From NCBI GenBank assembly GCA_016777395.1, contig JADHRO010000002.1:1-31456 (forward strand): DNA of 31,456 nt, read 5' to 3'. Source of the DNA: Chitinophagales bacterium (GTDB lineage: Bacteria; Bacteroidota; Bacteroidia; Chitinophagales; UBA8649). The notes below the pieces were generated by a model. It did no database searches. It saw only the letters and a list, made by a program, of their open reading frames with translations, and had not been told where the DNA came from. The stretch's first letter is position 1; each line of letters starts with the position of its first letter. Both the position numbers and the translations under genes were made by a program. Positions 1-7,223 of the stretch are shown in pieces.

Positions 1-23
1 CAAGTAATCTTCTTTCTATAATG

Positions 24-96
24 AGCGGGAGACGAGATTCGAACTCGCGACCCCAACCTTGGCAAGGTTGTGCTCTACCAGCTGAGCTACTCTCGC
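24..96 (-). tRNA. tRNA-Gly (anticodon GCC)
   Basis: Read on the minus strand this folds as a complete 73-nt cloverleaf. It has a 7-bp acceptor, a D arm with the AGCTCAG..GGTAGAGC pattern, an anticodon stem CAACC/GGTTG around the loop TTGCCAA (anticodon GCC), and a T arm with TTCGAAT. No CCA is encoded. The acceptor stem carries an A-C mismatch at position 4/69 (bases 93 and 28). No clear terminator is visible in the 23 bases before it. Confidence 0.95.
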
Positions 97-150
97 TTAT
101 TTTTTCCCGTTTGATCCGGGAGAACATTCCCCATTCTTTCAAATGGATTG

Positions 151-180
151 CAAATATACGTATAAAGTTAGAATTTCAAA
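151..180 (-). promoter_or_regulatory. Likely promoter of tRNA-Gly
   Basis: On the minus strand TATATTTG (158 to 151) matches the Bacteroidota -7 box TAnnTTTG, and TTTG (180 to 177) lies 18 bases upstream as a -33 box. The predicted transcript would have a leader of roughly 50 nt before the tRNA. That leader contains a short CCCG/CGGG hairpin around 106-120. This is the best -33/-7 pair in the window. The rest of 97-363 shows nothing else that I can support. Confidence 0.5.
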
Positions 181-363
181 TACTAAAGTTGAATTTTATT
201 TAACTCCTAAAACGCCGAGTAAAGCGCTTGTTATCGCTATGAAAACAGTTCGCCCTGCCTGACGAATCAGTGTATTTCTTTAGCGACTTAAGACTCATAT
301 CTATTCATAGATTTCGTTTAAGAATGGGGATATATGTATGGAGTATGCCGAAAAATATAGGAT

Positions 364-930
364 TTAAAGAAATACAACTTCTTTAAGTACATGAATACTA
401 TCTTGGCTGAAGGTTTTCTGCCAAGAATTTACACTGAACTTGACTCCTTTCTCATAGAATATCTCTTTCTCATAGCTAAACAAAACATTTTTATTCTTAA
501 TTAGTGCCTTGATAGAGCCATTTTCATACACTTGTAGCCACTTGACGTTTAAATCATTGTTCATTGTTGAGTAAGAGGCAATGGAGACTCCGGTATTGCT
601 TGACGGATCCAGCATCATTATAGTATCGAGTGTGTATTCACCTTTAAAAATTCCCTTATTAATGTTGGCTTGTTTCAACAATTTTGATATTTCATCAAAA
701 CTCGTACTGTCTACCTCAATGCTATCTTTTGATTCTATTGTACCATCCAAATCTAGGCTTACATTCACATACTTTACTTCCTCAAGGAGGAGTTCTATCT
801 CCGCCGAAATAAATTTTTCTGTATCAAAGTACAATGAGCTTTTTTCTGTTTTTTGCAGGTCACAAGCACCCAATAAAAAGAAGAGGACAACGAACAAGTA
901 TACATACATCTGCTTTTTAGAATAATACAT
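364..930 (-). CDS. Hypothetical lipoprotein
   Basis: The product is 188 aa. Its N-terminus has Lys residues, a hydrophobic stretch (about residues 9-21) and the lipobox LLGAC, with Cys23 as the expected lipidation site, so it is probably exported and membrane-anchored. The mature part is rich in acidic and Ser residues and shows no domain I recognise. Its start overlaps the end of gpmI by 14 bases on the same strand, so the two are probably co-transcribed and translationally coupled. Met8 is an alternative start that would remove the overlap, but the N-terminal lysines favour the longer form. A function cannot be assigned from sequence. Confidence 0.8.
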   Translation of the reverse strand: MYYSKKQMYVYLFVVLFFLLGACDLQKTEKSSLYFDTEKFISAEIELLLEEVKYVNVSLDLDGTIESKDSIEVDSTSFDEISKLLKQANINKGIFKGEYTLDTIMMLDPSSNTGVSIASYSTMNNDLNVKWLQVYENGSIKALIKNKNVLFSYEKEIFYEKGVKFSVNSWQKTFSQDSIHVLKEVVFL

Positions 931-2452
931 CGCCTGTCATTTCCTGTGGTTTATCGATACCCATTAAATGCAATATACTGGGTGCAATATCACCCAATTT
1001 GCCTGCCTTCAAAGTTTTGTACTTATCATTACTAATTAAGAATAAAGGAACTAAGTTTTTAGTGTGGGCAGTATGCGGGCTTTCATCCATGTTTACCATG
1101 ATGTCAGCATTGCCATGGTCTGCAGTTAAAAATATGGTATAATCCAATTCTAAAGCTGCTTTCACAACATCTTCAACACAAGAATCTACGGTTTCAGCAG
1201 CGGTAACAGCAGCTGAAAAAATGCCGGTATGACCAACCATATCAGTATTTGCAAAATTCAAACACATAAAATGCGGCTCCTCTTTCTTCAAAAAATCAAG
1301 CGCTTTTTCCTTTAGAGGAAGGGCGCTCATTTCGGGTTGTAAATCATAGGTGGCAACTTTAGGTGAATTCTCCATGATTCGATACTCTTTATCAAAGGGC
1401 TCTTCTCTTCCCCCCGAAAAGAAAAAACTAACATGAGGATATTTTTCGGTTTCTGCCATTCGGACTTGCTTCAGACCGTGCTTGGCAATTACTTCTCCTA
1501 AAGTATTTTGTAGGTTGTCCTTTTCAAACAATACTTTAATATTCGTGAATGTATCATCATAACTCGTCATCGTGGTGTAATGCACGTTCAGTTTGTGCAT
1601 GTTATAATCGCGCTTATCGCGCTGAGTAAGTACCTCAGTAATTTCACGACATCGGTCGGTTCGAAAGTTAAAGCAAAGCAAAGCATCGCCTTCTTGCACT
1701 AATCCTTTTTCTTGCTTATTGGCGTCCACGATAGATATGGGTTCAATAAATTCATCCGTTTCTCCATTGGTATAAGCCTGCTCAATCGCTTCAATAGGGT
1801 CTGTAAATGTAGCGCCTTTGCCAGCTGTTAGTAAATGGTAAGCCTTACTTATTCGTTCCCATCGCTTGTCTCTGTCCATGGCAAAATATCTACCTATAAT
1901 ACTTGCTATCTCAGCTTTTGAAGAATGAATGCTTTTTTGCAATTCTTCTATAAATCCTTTGCCAGATTTTGGTGCACAATCACGCCCATCCATAAAACAA
2001 TGAATACGTATTTTTTCAATGCCATATGCATCAGCATACTTGCATAGAGCTACTAAATGATTGATGTGCGAGTGAACACCACCATCAGAAACCAATCCCA
2101 TTAAGTGCAACACTTTTCCAGACTTTTTTATATACTTAAAAGTCTCATTCAGTTTGATGTTTGACGATAACTCACCTGTGTTTATTGACTGATTGATTCG
2201 TTGCAACTCTTGGTAGACCACACGCCCTGCCCCTAGATTCAGGTGGCCTACCTCACTATTTCCCATTTGTCCTTTAGGCAAACCTACTGCTTCGCCATAT
2301 GTAATCAGGGAGCTATTGGGATATTTATCATATAAACTATCTACAAAAGGAGTCTTTGCTTGAGCTATTGCACTTCGCGCTGGGTCCAATTCTTTTCCCC
2401 AACCATCCATAATTATTAGCGCTATTTTTTTATATTTGTTGGACTTACTCAA
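917..2452 (-). CDS. gpmI: 2,3-bisphosphoglycerate-independent phosphoglycerate mutase
   Basis: The enzyme interconverts 3-phosphoglycerate and 2-phosphoglycerate in glycolysis and gluconeogenesis without needing 2,3-BPG. The protein is 511 aa, the usual iPGM length. Visible motifs are MDGWG (Asp16, metal ligand), GNSEVGH with the phosphorylated Ser66, the HMDGRD region of the inserted phosphotransferase domain, and TADHGNAD (Asp445, His446) plus HTAHT near the C-terminus as alkaline-phosphatase-superfamily metal ligands. All key residues expected for two Mn ions appear present. It is the first gene of a minus-strand pair with the lipoprotein that follows. A TAnnTTTG box lies 19 bases upstream of the ATG. 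Confidence 0.97.
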   Translation of the reverse strand: MSKSNKYKKIALIIMDGWGKELDPARSAIAQAKTPFVDSLYDKYPNSSLITYGEAVGLPKGQMGNSEVGHLNLGAGRVVYQELQRINQSINTGELSSNIKLNETFKYIKKSGKVLHLMGLVSDGGVHSHINHLVALCKYADAYGIEKIRIHCFMDGRDCAPKSGKGFIEELQKSIHSSKAEIASIIGRYFAMDRDKRWERISKAYHLLTAGKGATFTDPIEAIEQAYTNGETDEFIEPISIVDANKQEKGLVQEGDALLCFNFRTDRCREITEVLTQRDKRDYNMHKLNVHYTTMTSYDDTFTNIKVLFEKDNLQNTLGEVIAKHGLKQVRMAETEKYPHVSFFFSGGREEPFDKEYRIMENSPKVATYDLQPEMSALPLKEKALDFLKKEEPHFMCLNFANTDMVGHTGIFSAAVTAAETVDSCVEDVVKAALELDYTIFLTADHGNADIMVNMDESPHTAHTKNLVPLFLISNDKYKTLKAGKLGDIAPSILHLMGIDKPQEMTGDVLF

Positions 2453-2471
2453 TTTGAAACTTTATTTACCT

Positions 2472-2479
2472 CAAAATTA
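2472..2479 (-). promoter_or_regulatory. Candidate -7 box for gpmI
   Basis: TAATTTTG on the minus strand fits TAnnTTTG and ends 19 bases before the gpmI ATG. A TTTG lies upstream but only about 13 bases away, so the -33 element is not convincing. Confidence 0.35.
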
Positions 2480-2506
2480 AGACTTTTTTAGGCAAATTTG
2501 GTCTTA

Positions 2507-2524
2507 TTGGCACAATTTTGGATA
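2507..2524 (+). promoter_or_regulatory. TTGGCAC-N5-TGGATA motif (possible sigma-54-like promoter)
   Basis: TTGGCAC matches the -24 half of a sigma-54 promoter exactly. The -12 half at the right spacing reads TGGAT instead of TTGCA. The motif ends 30 bases before the ATG at 2555. The same TTGGCAC-N5-TGGATA string with identical spacing occurs at 20533-20550, upstream of glnN. Confidence 0.3.
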
Positions 2525-2554
2525 CCTTACAATAGAATATAAAGAGGAGCAATA

Positions 2555-2950
2555 ATGAAAGCTTTAGTAAATATTAAGTCTATCTGTCTAACGATTATGT
2601 TAGCATCTTGCATAGTGGTCTCTGCGCAAAGTTTTTCAAGCATTGGAAGTGCTTTTCAGAATGGAAATTCAAGTACCTTGGCTAAATATTTTGATGGCAA
2701 TGTGGAGTTGACTATTCTGAATACCGAAGCGGTATACAGTAAAGGTCAAGCAGAAATGGTCATTAAGAACTTCTTTAACAGTAACAGTCCTAATGGCTAT
2801 AAAGTGGTTCATAATGGGGATTCCGGAAGTGGTGCGAAATATCAAATTGGCGAATTAAAAACATCTTCTGGTTCATACAGGACTTATGTGTATGCTAAAG
2901 ATAAAATGGGCTCAATGCTCATTCAAGAAATTAGAATAGAAAAAAATTAG
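2555..2950 (+). CDS. Small secreted protein, DUF4783-like
   Basis: The product is 131 aa with a clear signal peptide. The hydrophobic stretch ends in VVSAQS, a typical Bacteroidota signal-peptidase I site after residue 24. LASC at 16-19 would also satisfy a lipobox, so a lipoprotein is a less likely alternative. The mature domain resembles the small SnoaL/NTF2-like fold of Bacteroidota DUF4783 proteins: an N-terminal helix, a central FFNSN segment and C-terminal strands (SMLIQEIRIE). The function of that family is unknown to me. AGAGGAG at 2543-2549, 5 bases before ATG, is an unusually good Shine-Dalgarno for this phylum. It appears to be monocistronic, with a hairpin-T-run terminator after it. 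Confidence 0.85.
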   Translation: MKALVNIKSICLTIMLASCIVVSAQSFSSIGSAFQNGNSSTLAKYFDGNVELTILNTEAVYSKGQAEMVIKNFFNSNSPNGYKVVHNGDSGSGAKYQIGELKTSSGSYRTYVYAKDKMGSMLIQEIRIEKN

Positions 2951-2980
2951 GGCTTTAAGCCTCAGGTTTTGTAAATTTAG

Positions 2981-3016
2981 TCCCGATTTCAAATTCATGA
3001 TAATCGGGATTTTTTT
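2981..3016 (+). terminator. Intrinsic terminator between the DUF4783-like gene and nadC
   Basis: TCCCGATT (2981-2988) pairs perfectly with AATCGGGA (3002-3009) across a 13-nt loop and is followed by a run of seven T. It ends only 3 bases before the nadC ATG, so it could also act as a leader hairpin or attenuator for nadC. Confidence 0.65.
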
Positions 3017-3019
3017 ATT

Positions 3020-3880
3020 ATGACAGTAGATGAATTTATAGATTTAGCTTTACAAGAGGATCTTCAAGATCCAAAGATGGTGATTCCTTATGGTGACCAT
3101 ACCTCTCGGGCTACCGTTAAATCTGGAATTACTCAAAAGGCACGTGCACTGATCAAACAAAATGGTGTGTTAGCAGGTATCGCGCTTGCCAAGCAAATTT
3201 TTCAAAAGATAGATCCTAATTTAAATTTCCAAGAAAATGGATTTCAAGATGGTGATAAGGTAAATGATGGGGATGAAGTTTTTTATCTGGAAGGGAGTTC
3301 GAAGAGTATGCTTACAGGTGAAAGACTAGCCCTAAATTTTATGCAACGGATGAGTGGTATAGCTACCTTGAGCAGGGAGTATGTCAATGCAGTTGATGGT
3401 ACGGGAGTGAAAATTTTGGATACACGAAAGACAACGCCTAATTTAAGATACTTTGAAAAATGGGCAGTGAAAATTGGTGGAGCAGAGAATCATCGCTTTG
3501 GCTTGTATGATATGATTATGATAAAAGATAATCACGTAGATTTTGCCGGAGGTATAGAAAAAGCAATTGATGCAGCTAATAATTACCTTGAAGCACATAA
3601 TTTTACTGTACCAATTGAGATTGAGACCAGAAGCTTTGAGGATGTTCAACGAGTAATTAATCACGGAGGAGTTCAACGAATTATGTTAGATAATTTTACA
3701 GTGAATCAGGCATTTGATGCAATCGATTTCATCGCAAAAAGAGTGGAGACAGAGGTTTCAGGAGGCATTAATTTAGATACAATCCGTGCCTACGCTGAGG
3801 CGCAACCCGACTTCATATCTGTTGGGGCTTTAACACATTCATATACAAGCTTGGATATTAGCTTAAAAGCAATGCTATAA
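3020..3880 (+). CDS. nadC: Nicotinate-nucleotide pyrophosphorylase (quinolinate phosphoribosyltransferase)
   Basis: This enzyme converts quinolinate and PRPP to nicotinate mononucleotide in de novo NAD synthesis. It is 286 aa, the normal family length. Motifs in order are LALQED..GDHTS at the N-terminus, LTGERLALNFMQRMSGIAT, the DTRKTTP signature with the following KWAVKIGGAENHR, MIKDNH, EIETRS and IMLDN of the barrel, and SGGI..ISVGALTHS at the phosphate-binding end. A short extra segment (QDPKMVIPY) sits between the ED and GDHTS elements. No nadA or nadB is in the window. The lipid kinase follows after 9 bases, which suggests one transcript with it and the SUI1 gene. The start abuts a terminator-like hairpin. 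Confidence 0.97.
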   Translation: MTVDEFIDLALQEDLQDPKMVIPYGDHTSRATVKSGITQKARALIKQNGVLAGIALAKQIFQKIDPNLNFQENGFQDGDKVNDGDEVFYLEGSSKSMLTGERLALNFMQRMSGIATLSREYVNAVDGTGVKILDTRKTTPNLRYFEKWAVKIGGAENHRFGLYDMIMIKDNHVDFAGGIEKAIDAANNYLEAHNFTVPIEIETRSFEDVQRVINHGGVQRIMLDNFTVNQAFDAIDFIAKRVETEVSGGINLDTIRAYAEAQPDFISVGALTHSYTSLDISLKAML

Positions 3881-3889
3881 AGTACTAAG

Positions 3890-4789
3890 GTGAAAAAAAA
3901 TATTCGATTTATTGTCAATCCTATTGCCGGAGGGATTAAAAAGAAAAACTTACCAGAGCTAATTGAGGCTTATCTAGATAAGGATAAATTTCAATATTCA
4001 ATTGTATACACTGAGCGTGTTGGTCATGCTACTCAACTAGCCAACGATGCAGTGAATAAGAATGTCGATATCATTGTTGCCGTTGGTGGAGATGGTTCTA
4101 TTAATGAAATTGCCAAGGCCATTGTTAATTGTGAAATCGTACTCGCAATTATACCGCTAGGTTCGGGCAATGCATTGGCCCATCATTTAAAGCTTCCCGT
4201 AAAAAATATTAAAAAGGCTATTGGAGTAATCAATTCAGGAAAGCAGATTCAAATTGATACCCTAAGTTCCAATAACGGAGAGGTTGTATGTTTTGCAGGA
4301 ATAGGCTTGGAGGCGATTGCTGCCAGAACCTACCGGCACCTCCGTTCAAGAGGATTATTAGCCTATGTTTGGGCAGCTATCTTGAGTATATTTTTCAAGT
4401 ATAAACCTCAAAAAGTCGAATTTGAGATAGATGGACATCTTAGAGAGGAGGAGGTTTATATGTTTACGGTATATAACGCTCGATTCTTGGGCTATAAAAT
4501 TGCAAAAGTGGAGCAAGTATCTTTAGTAGATGGATTAATGCACATGGTTATAATAAAAACATTTGCCATGTGGAAGTTGCCTTGGATTGCTATTTTAGAG
4601 CTTACAGGGAAAATCCACTTGGCTCAGGAAGCAGAGATTATTGCGGCTAAAAAACTGAAAATCCACTTGCCTAAAAAGGCACAGGCTCAGCTTGATGGCG
4701 ATTCATTTATTACAAGTTCAGCTTTTGAAATACAAGTGAATGCTTTATCTTTAAACCTAATCGTACCGAGCACTACAGAGAATTATTAA
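3890..4789 (+). CDS. Diacylglycerol/lipid kinase family protein (YegS/BmrU type)
   Basis: The 299-aa product starts at a GTG just after the nadC stop. The N-terminal catalytic domain has VNPIAGG (about 9-15), the nucleotide-binding GGDGSINE (66-73) and PLGSGNALA (89-97), which replaces the more common GTGND form. The C-terminal half is the beta-sandwich with a late AQLDGD motif, typical of DAGK_cat proteins. Members phosphorylate diacylglycerol, sphingosine or other membrane lipids with ATP. The substrate cannot be read from sequence. It lies between nadC and the SUI1 gene with gaps of about 10 bases on either side, in an apparent operon. Confidence 0.88.
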   Translation: MKKNIRFIVNPIAGGIKKKNLPELIEAYLDKDKFQYSIVYTERVGHATQLANDAVNKNVDIIVAVGGDGSINEIAKAIVNCEIVLAIIPLGSGNALAHHLKLPVKNIKKAIGVINSGKQIQIDTLSSNNGEVVCFAGIGLEAIAARTYRHLRSRGLLAYVWAAILSIFFKYKPQKVEFEIDGHLREEEVYMFTVYNARFLGYKIAKVEQVSLVDGLMHMVIIKTFAMWKLPWIAILELTGKIHLAQEAEIIAAKKLKIHLPKKAQAQLDGDSFITSSAFEIQVNALSLNLIVPSTTENY

Positions 4790-4799
4790 TTGTATCACC

Positions 4800-5147
4800 A
4801 TGGCAAAGAAAATGAGACTAGAAGATTTGAAGGGTTTGGCTTATTCCACTGACCCAGATAATGTTTCAGCTGACGAAATTGAAGAAATACCTGCCCTTGA
4901 ACCGGATGAACAAAAACTTTATGTCAGCTTGGACAAGAAGCAGCGAGGCGGCAAAAAAGTCACTTTGATAGAAGGTTTTCAGGGACATGAAGACGATATC
5001 AAGCAATTGGGCAAAGATTTAAAGAAATTATGCGGATCGGGTGGAGCAGTCAAAGATGGAGAAATTATAATCCAAGGCGATTGCAGAGATAAAGTTGTCA
5101 GTTTTCTTCAAAAAGAAGGCTATCGTGTAAAGCGAAAAGGCGGGTAA
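4800..5147 (+). CDS. SUI1/eIF1-like translation initiation factor (YciH family)
   Basis: The protein is 115 aa with an acidic N-terminal tail (about 1-38) and a C-terminal SUI1 fold. The fold shows RGGKKVTLIEGFQG (49-62), KKLCGSGGAVKDGEIIIQGD and the closing FLQKEGYRVKR. This is the bacterial homologue of eukaryotic eIF1, and Escherichia coli YciH is the best-known member. It binds the small ribosomal subunit near the P site and affects start-codon fidelity. Its physiological role in bacteria is not settled. It is the last gene of the nadC, lipid kinase, SUI1 cluster, and the next gene converges on it. Confidence 0.92.
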   Translation: MAKKMRLEDLKGLAYSTDPDNVSADEIEEIPALEPDEQKLYVSLDKKQRGGKKVTLIEGFQGHEDDIKQLGKDLKKLCGSGGAVKDGEIIIQGDCRDKVVSFLQKEGYRVKRKGG

Positions 5148-5188
5148 AAAAGCATCTCAAATCACCTATTGCTTGAGGGATAATTCAT

Positions 5189-6217
5189 TTACTCTGCCCA
5201 AACTTTCAATCCTTCTGTGCAATTCGTACAAATATCAATGCTCTTTCTATTATTTACCAACTGCCCACGAAAGGCTTTATAATTCTTATTCCCCCAAATA
5301 CTTTGAAAGCTATGCGTTTGAAGACTACCCATTTCGTATTTTGCATCTTTATCAAAACAACAGGGCACAATGTTTCCATCCCATGTCACCACGCAACTGT
5401 GCCACAACTTCCAGCACTTATTCTCCAACTTGTTTTTTATGCGATAACTCCCATCTTCGTTTTTGCGATACCTCGAATATTGTTCAATACTTGGGATCAA
5501 CTCGTTCCCATTTTTGAAGTCATAAACTTGAGCGGTTTTCAATTTTACTTCGTCAACTCCCAAATCTTTACCTAATTGCAAAATTTCTGGAATCTCATGT
5601 TCATTAGGTTTAACCACCAAAAACTGAATAATTATGTGTGGGGTGCTACTATTTAACTGGCTTTTGGCTTTTACTAAATTTTTAGTTCCTTCTATGACTT
5701 TAGCTAGTTTACCTCCTTTACGATAGCTTTCGTATGTTTCTTGGCTTGCACCATCTATTGAAATTAAAATCCTATCCAAGCCGCTTTGTACTGTTTCAGT
5801 GGCTTTTCTTGGGCTTAAAAAATGCGCATTTGTTGAAGTCACTGTATAAATATTCTTCTCACTCGCCGCTTTAACCAGACTTAAGAAATCTGGATGGAGA
5901 TATGGTTCACCTTGAAAATAAAAGTACAGGTAAATTAAATCTCTCTGCACTTCATGGAGGAATTTGTTGTAAAAATCAACGGACAAGGTCCCCGTATCAC
6001 GTGTAAAAGATTTTAATCCGCTTGGACACTCGGGACAACCTAAATTGCAGGAGGTAGTTGGCTCGATGGAAATATTGAAGGGTAAACCCCATTGAATAAC
6101 TCTATTCATTTGGGAGGACAGGAAAAAGGATGCAATCACCTTTGTGGCATTCCAAATTTTCCTAAAACTTAGTTTCCTGATAAAGTTTAAACTGTCTCTC
6201 CATTTAATCACAAGCAC
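5189..6217 (-). CDS. Radical SAM protein with C-terminal SPASM domain
   Basis: The 342-aa product begins at GTG; a second GTG two codons later is an alternative. Cys57, Cys61 and Cys64 (CNLGCPEC) are the CxxxCxxC ligands of the SAM-binding 4Fe-4S cluster. YFQGEP and LISIDGAS are standard barrel motifs. The tail has SPASM-type cysteines (CWKLWHSC, IVPCCFD, CTNC) for one or more extra clusters. Family members mature peptides, build cofactors or activate sulfatases, but no peptide precursor, sulfatase or cofactor cluster is next to it. An N-terminal 40-residue basic/hydrophobic stretch precedes the barrel. It stands alone on the minus strand, divergent from gldA and convergent with the SUI1 gene. 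The substrate is unknown. Confidence 0.9.
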   Translation of the reverse strand: MLVIKWRDSLNFIRKLSFRKIWNATKVIASFFLSSQMNRVIQWGLPFNISIEPTTSCNLGCPECPSGLKSFTRDTGTLSVDFYNKFLHEVQRDLIYLYFYFQGEPYLHPDFLSLVKAASEKNIYTVTSTNAHFLSPRKATETVQSGLDRILISIDGASQETYESYRKGGKLAKVIEGTKNLVKAKSQLNSSTPHIIIQFLVVKPNEHEIPEILQLGKDLGVDEVKLKTAQVYDFKNGNELIPSIEQYSRYRKNEDGSYRIKNKLENKCWKLWHSCVVTWDGNIVPCCFDKDAKYEMGSLQTHSFQSIWGNKNYKAFRGQLVNNRKSIDICTNCTEGLKVWAE

Positions 6218-6312
6218 AAAGTAAATAGTTTTCTACTAATCGAAGGTAGTTGTGCATAGAAGAAACTCAATTTTAAAAATTGTTAAGTTCTCCTTTAATA
6301 GCATGAATTATA

Positions 6313-6320
6313 TAACTTTG
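6313..6320 (+). promoter_or_regulatory. -7 box of the gldA operon
   Basis: TAACTTTG matches TAnnTTTG and ends only 6 bases before the ATG at 6327. The start of transcription would therefore fall at or within a base or two of that ATG. No good -33 box is visible at 19-21 bases upstream. Confidence 0.45.
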
Positions 6321-6326
6321 CAAAGC

Positions 6327-7223
6327 ATGTCGGTAAAGGTTCAAAATTTATCTAAACTATACGGAAGTCAGCGGGCGGTAGACAATATCTCTTTTGACAT
6401 CCCTGATGGCCAAGTCATAGGATTTTTAGGTCCTAATGGAGCAGGCAAATCAACCACAATGAAAATGATTGCTGGTTTCATTGAACCAAATGCTGGTAGT
6501 ATTGAAGTTTGTGGAATTCCTGTTCTTGAACAAGCCATACTTGCCAAACAAAAAATAGGCTACCTTCCAGAGAATAATCCACTTTACTATGACATGTATG
6601 TCAAGGAGTATTTAGCGTTCGTAGCCAATGTTTACGGCATTAGGTCTATTAAGAATAGGGTAGCAGAGATGATTGAAATGACAGGCTTGGATCGAGAGCA
6701 ACACAAAAAAATTCAGCAGTTATCCAAAGGGTATAAGCAGCGTGTTGGTCTAGCGCAAGCCATGATACATGACCCAGAGGTTCTAATATTGGATGAACCT
6801 ACTTCAGGTTTAGATCCCAATCAATTGGAAGATATCCGTTCCTTAATCGTTAACTTGGGCAAGGAAAAAACAGTCATTCTCTCCACCCATATTATGCAGG
6901 AGGTAGAGGCGATGTGTGAACGCGTTATTATCTTAAATAAAGGTAAAATTGCTGCGGATAACCAAGTACGCCAGCTGAAATCTGGAAATAAAAAGACGCA
7001 GCTGGTTCGTTTAAAAATTAAAGGAAAGTCTGCGAGTAAATTGCAGCTTGACCATGTTAAATTTAAGGATATAGCCAACGGTTTTGTACTTGCTCAATCC
7101 AATAACCATGAAGTTTTAACTGAAGAAATATTCAGGTATTGCATGAGTAAAGAATGGGTTTTACAACATTTATCACAAGAAGAAACTTCATTGGAAGACG
7201 TCTTCAAAGATTTGACAAAATAG
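6327..7223 (+). CDS. gldA: Gliding-motility ABC transporter ATP-binding protein GldA
   Basis: This is the ATPase of the Gld ABC complex, needed for gliding in Flavobacterium johnsoniae. The reading frame is open from 6252, but I start at 6327. That methionine gives the family-like N-terminus MSVKVQNLSKLYG (298 aa), and the -7 box sits inside the longer form. Motifs from this start are Walker A GPNGAGKST (35-43), YLPEN at the Q-loop, signature LSKGYKQR (132-139), Walker B LILDEP (153-158) and STHIM as the H-loop. A C-terminal regulatory extension follows. The stop abuts the gldF ATG with no gap. Other drug- or polysaccharide-export ATPases share these motifs, so the name rests on the gldF-gldG context. 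Confidence 0.92.
   Translation: MSVKVQNLSKLYGSQRAVDNISFDIPDGQVIGFLGPNGAGKSTTMKMIAGFIEPNAGSIEVCGIPVLEQAILAKQKIGYLPENNPLYYDMYVKEYLAFVANVYGIRSIKNRVAEMIEMTGLDREQHKKIQQLSKGYKQRVGLAQAMIHDPEVLILDEPTSGLDPNQLEDIRSLIVNLGKEKTVILSTHIMQEVEAMCERVIILNKGKIAADNQVRQLKSGNKKTQLVRLKIKGKSASKLQLDHVKFKDIANGFVLAQSNNHEVLTEEIFRYCMSKEWVLQHLSQEETSLEDVFKDLTK

Noticed and set aside
581..925. Open frame of 114 codons on the plus strand opposite the first lipoprotein gene
   Set aside because: It is antisense to a gene with a good signal peptide and lipobox, and its own product shows no domain or plausible start signal.
5156..5177. Inverted repeat CTCAA/TTGAG between the SUI1 and radical SAM genes
   Set aside because: Only 5 bp with a 12-base loop and no T-run, too weak to call a terminator.
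5173..5575. Two open frames on the plus strand, antisense to the radical SAM gene
   Set aside because: Their translations are the antisense of the cysteine-rich SPASM tail and show no recognisable protein features.
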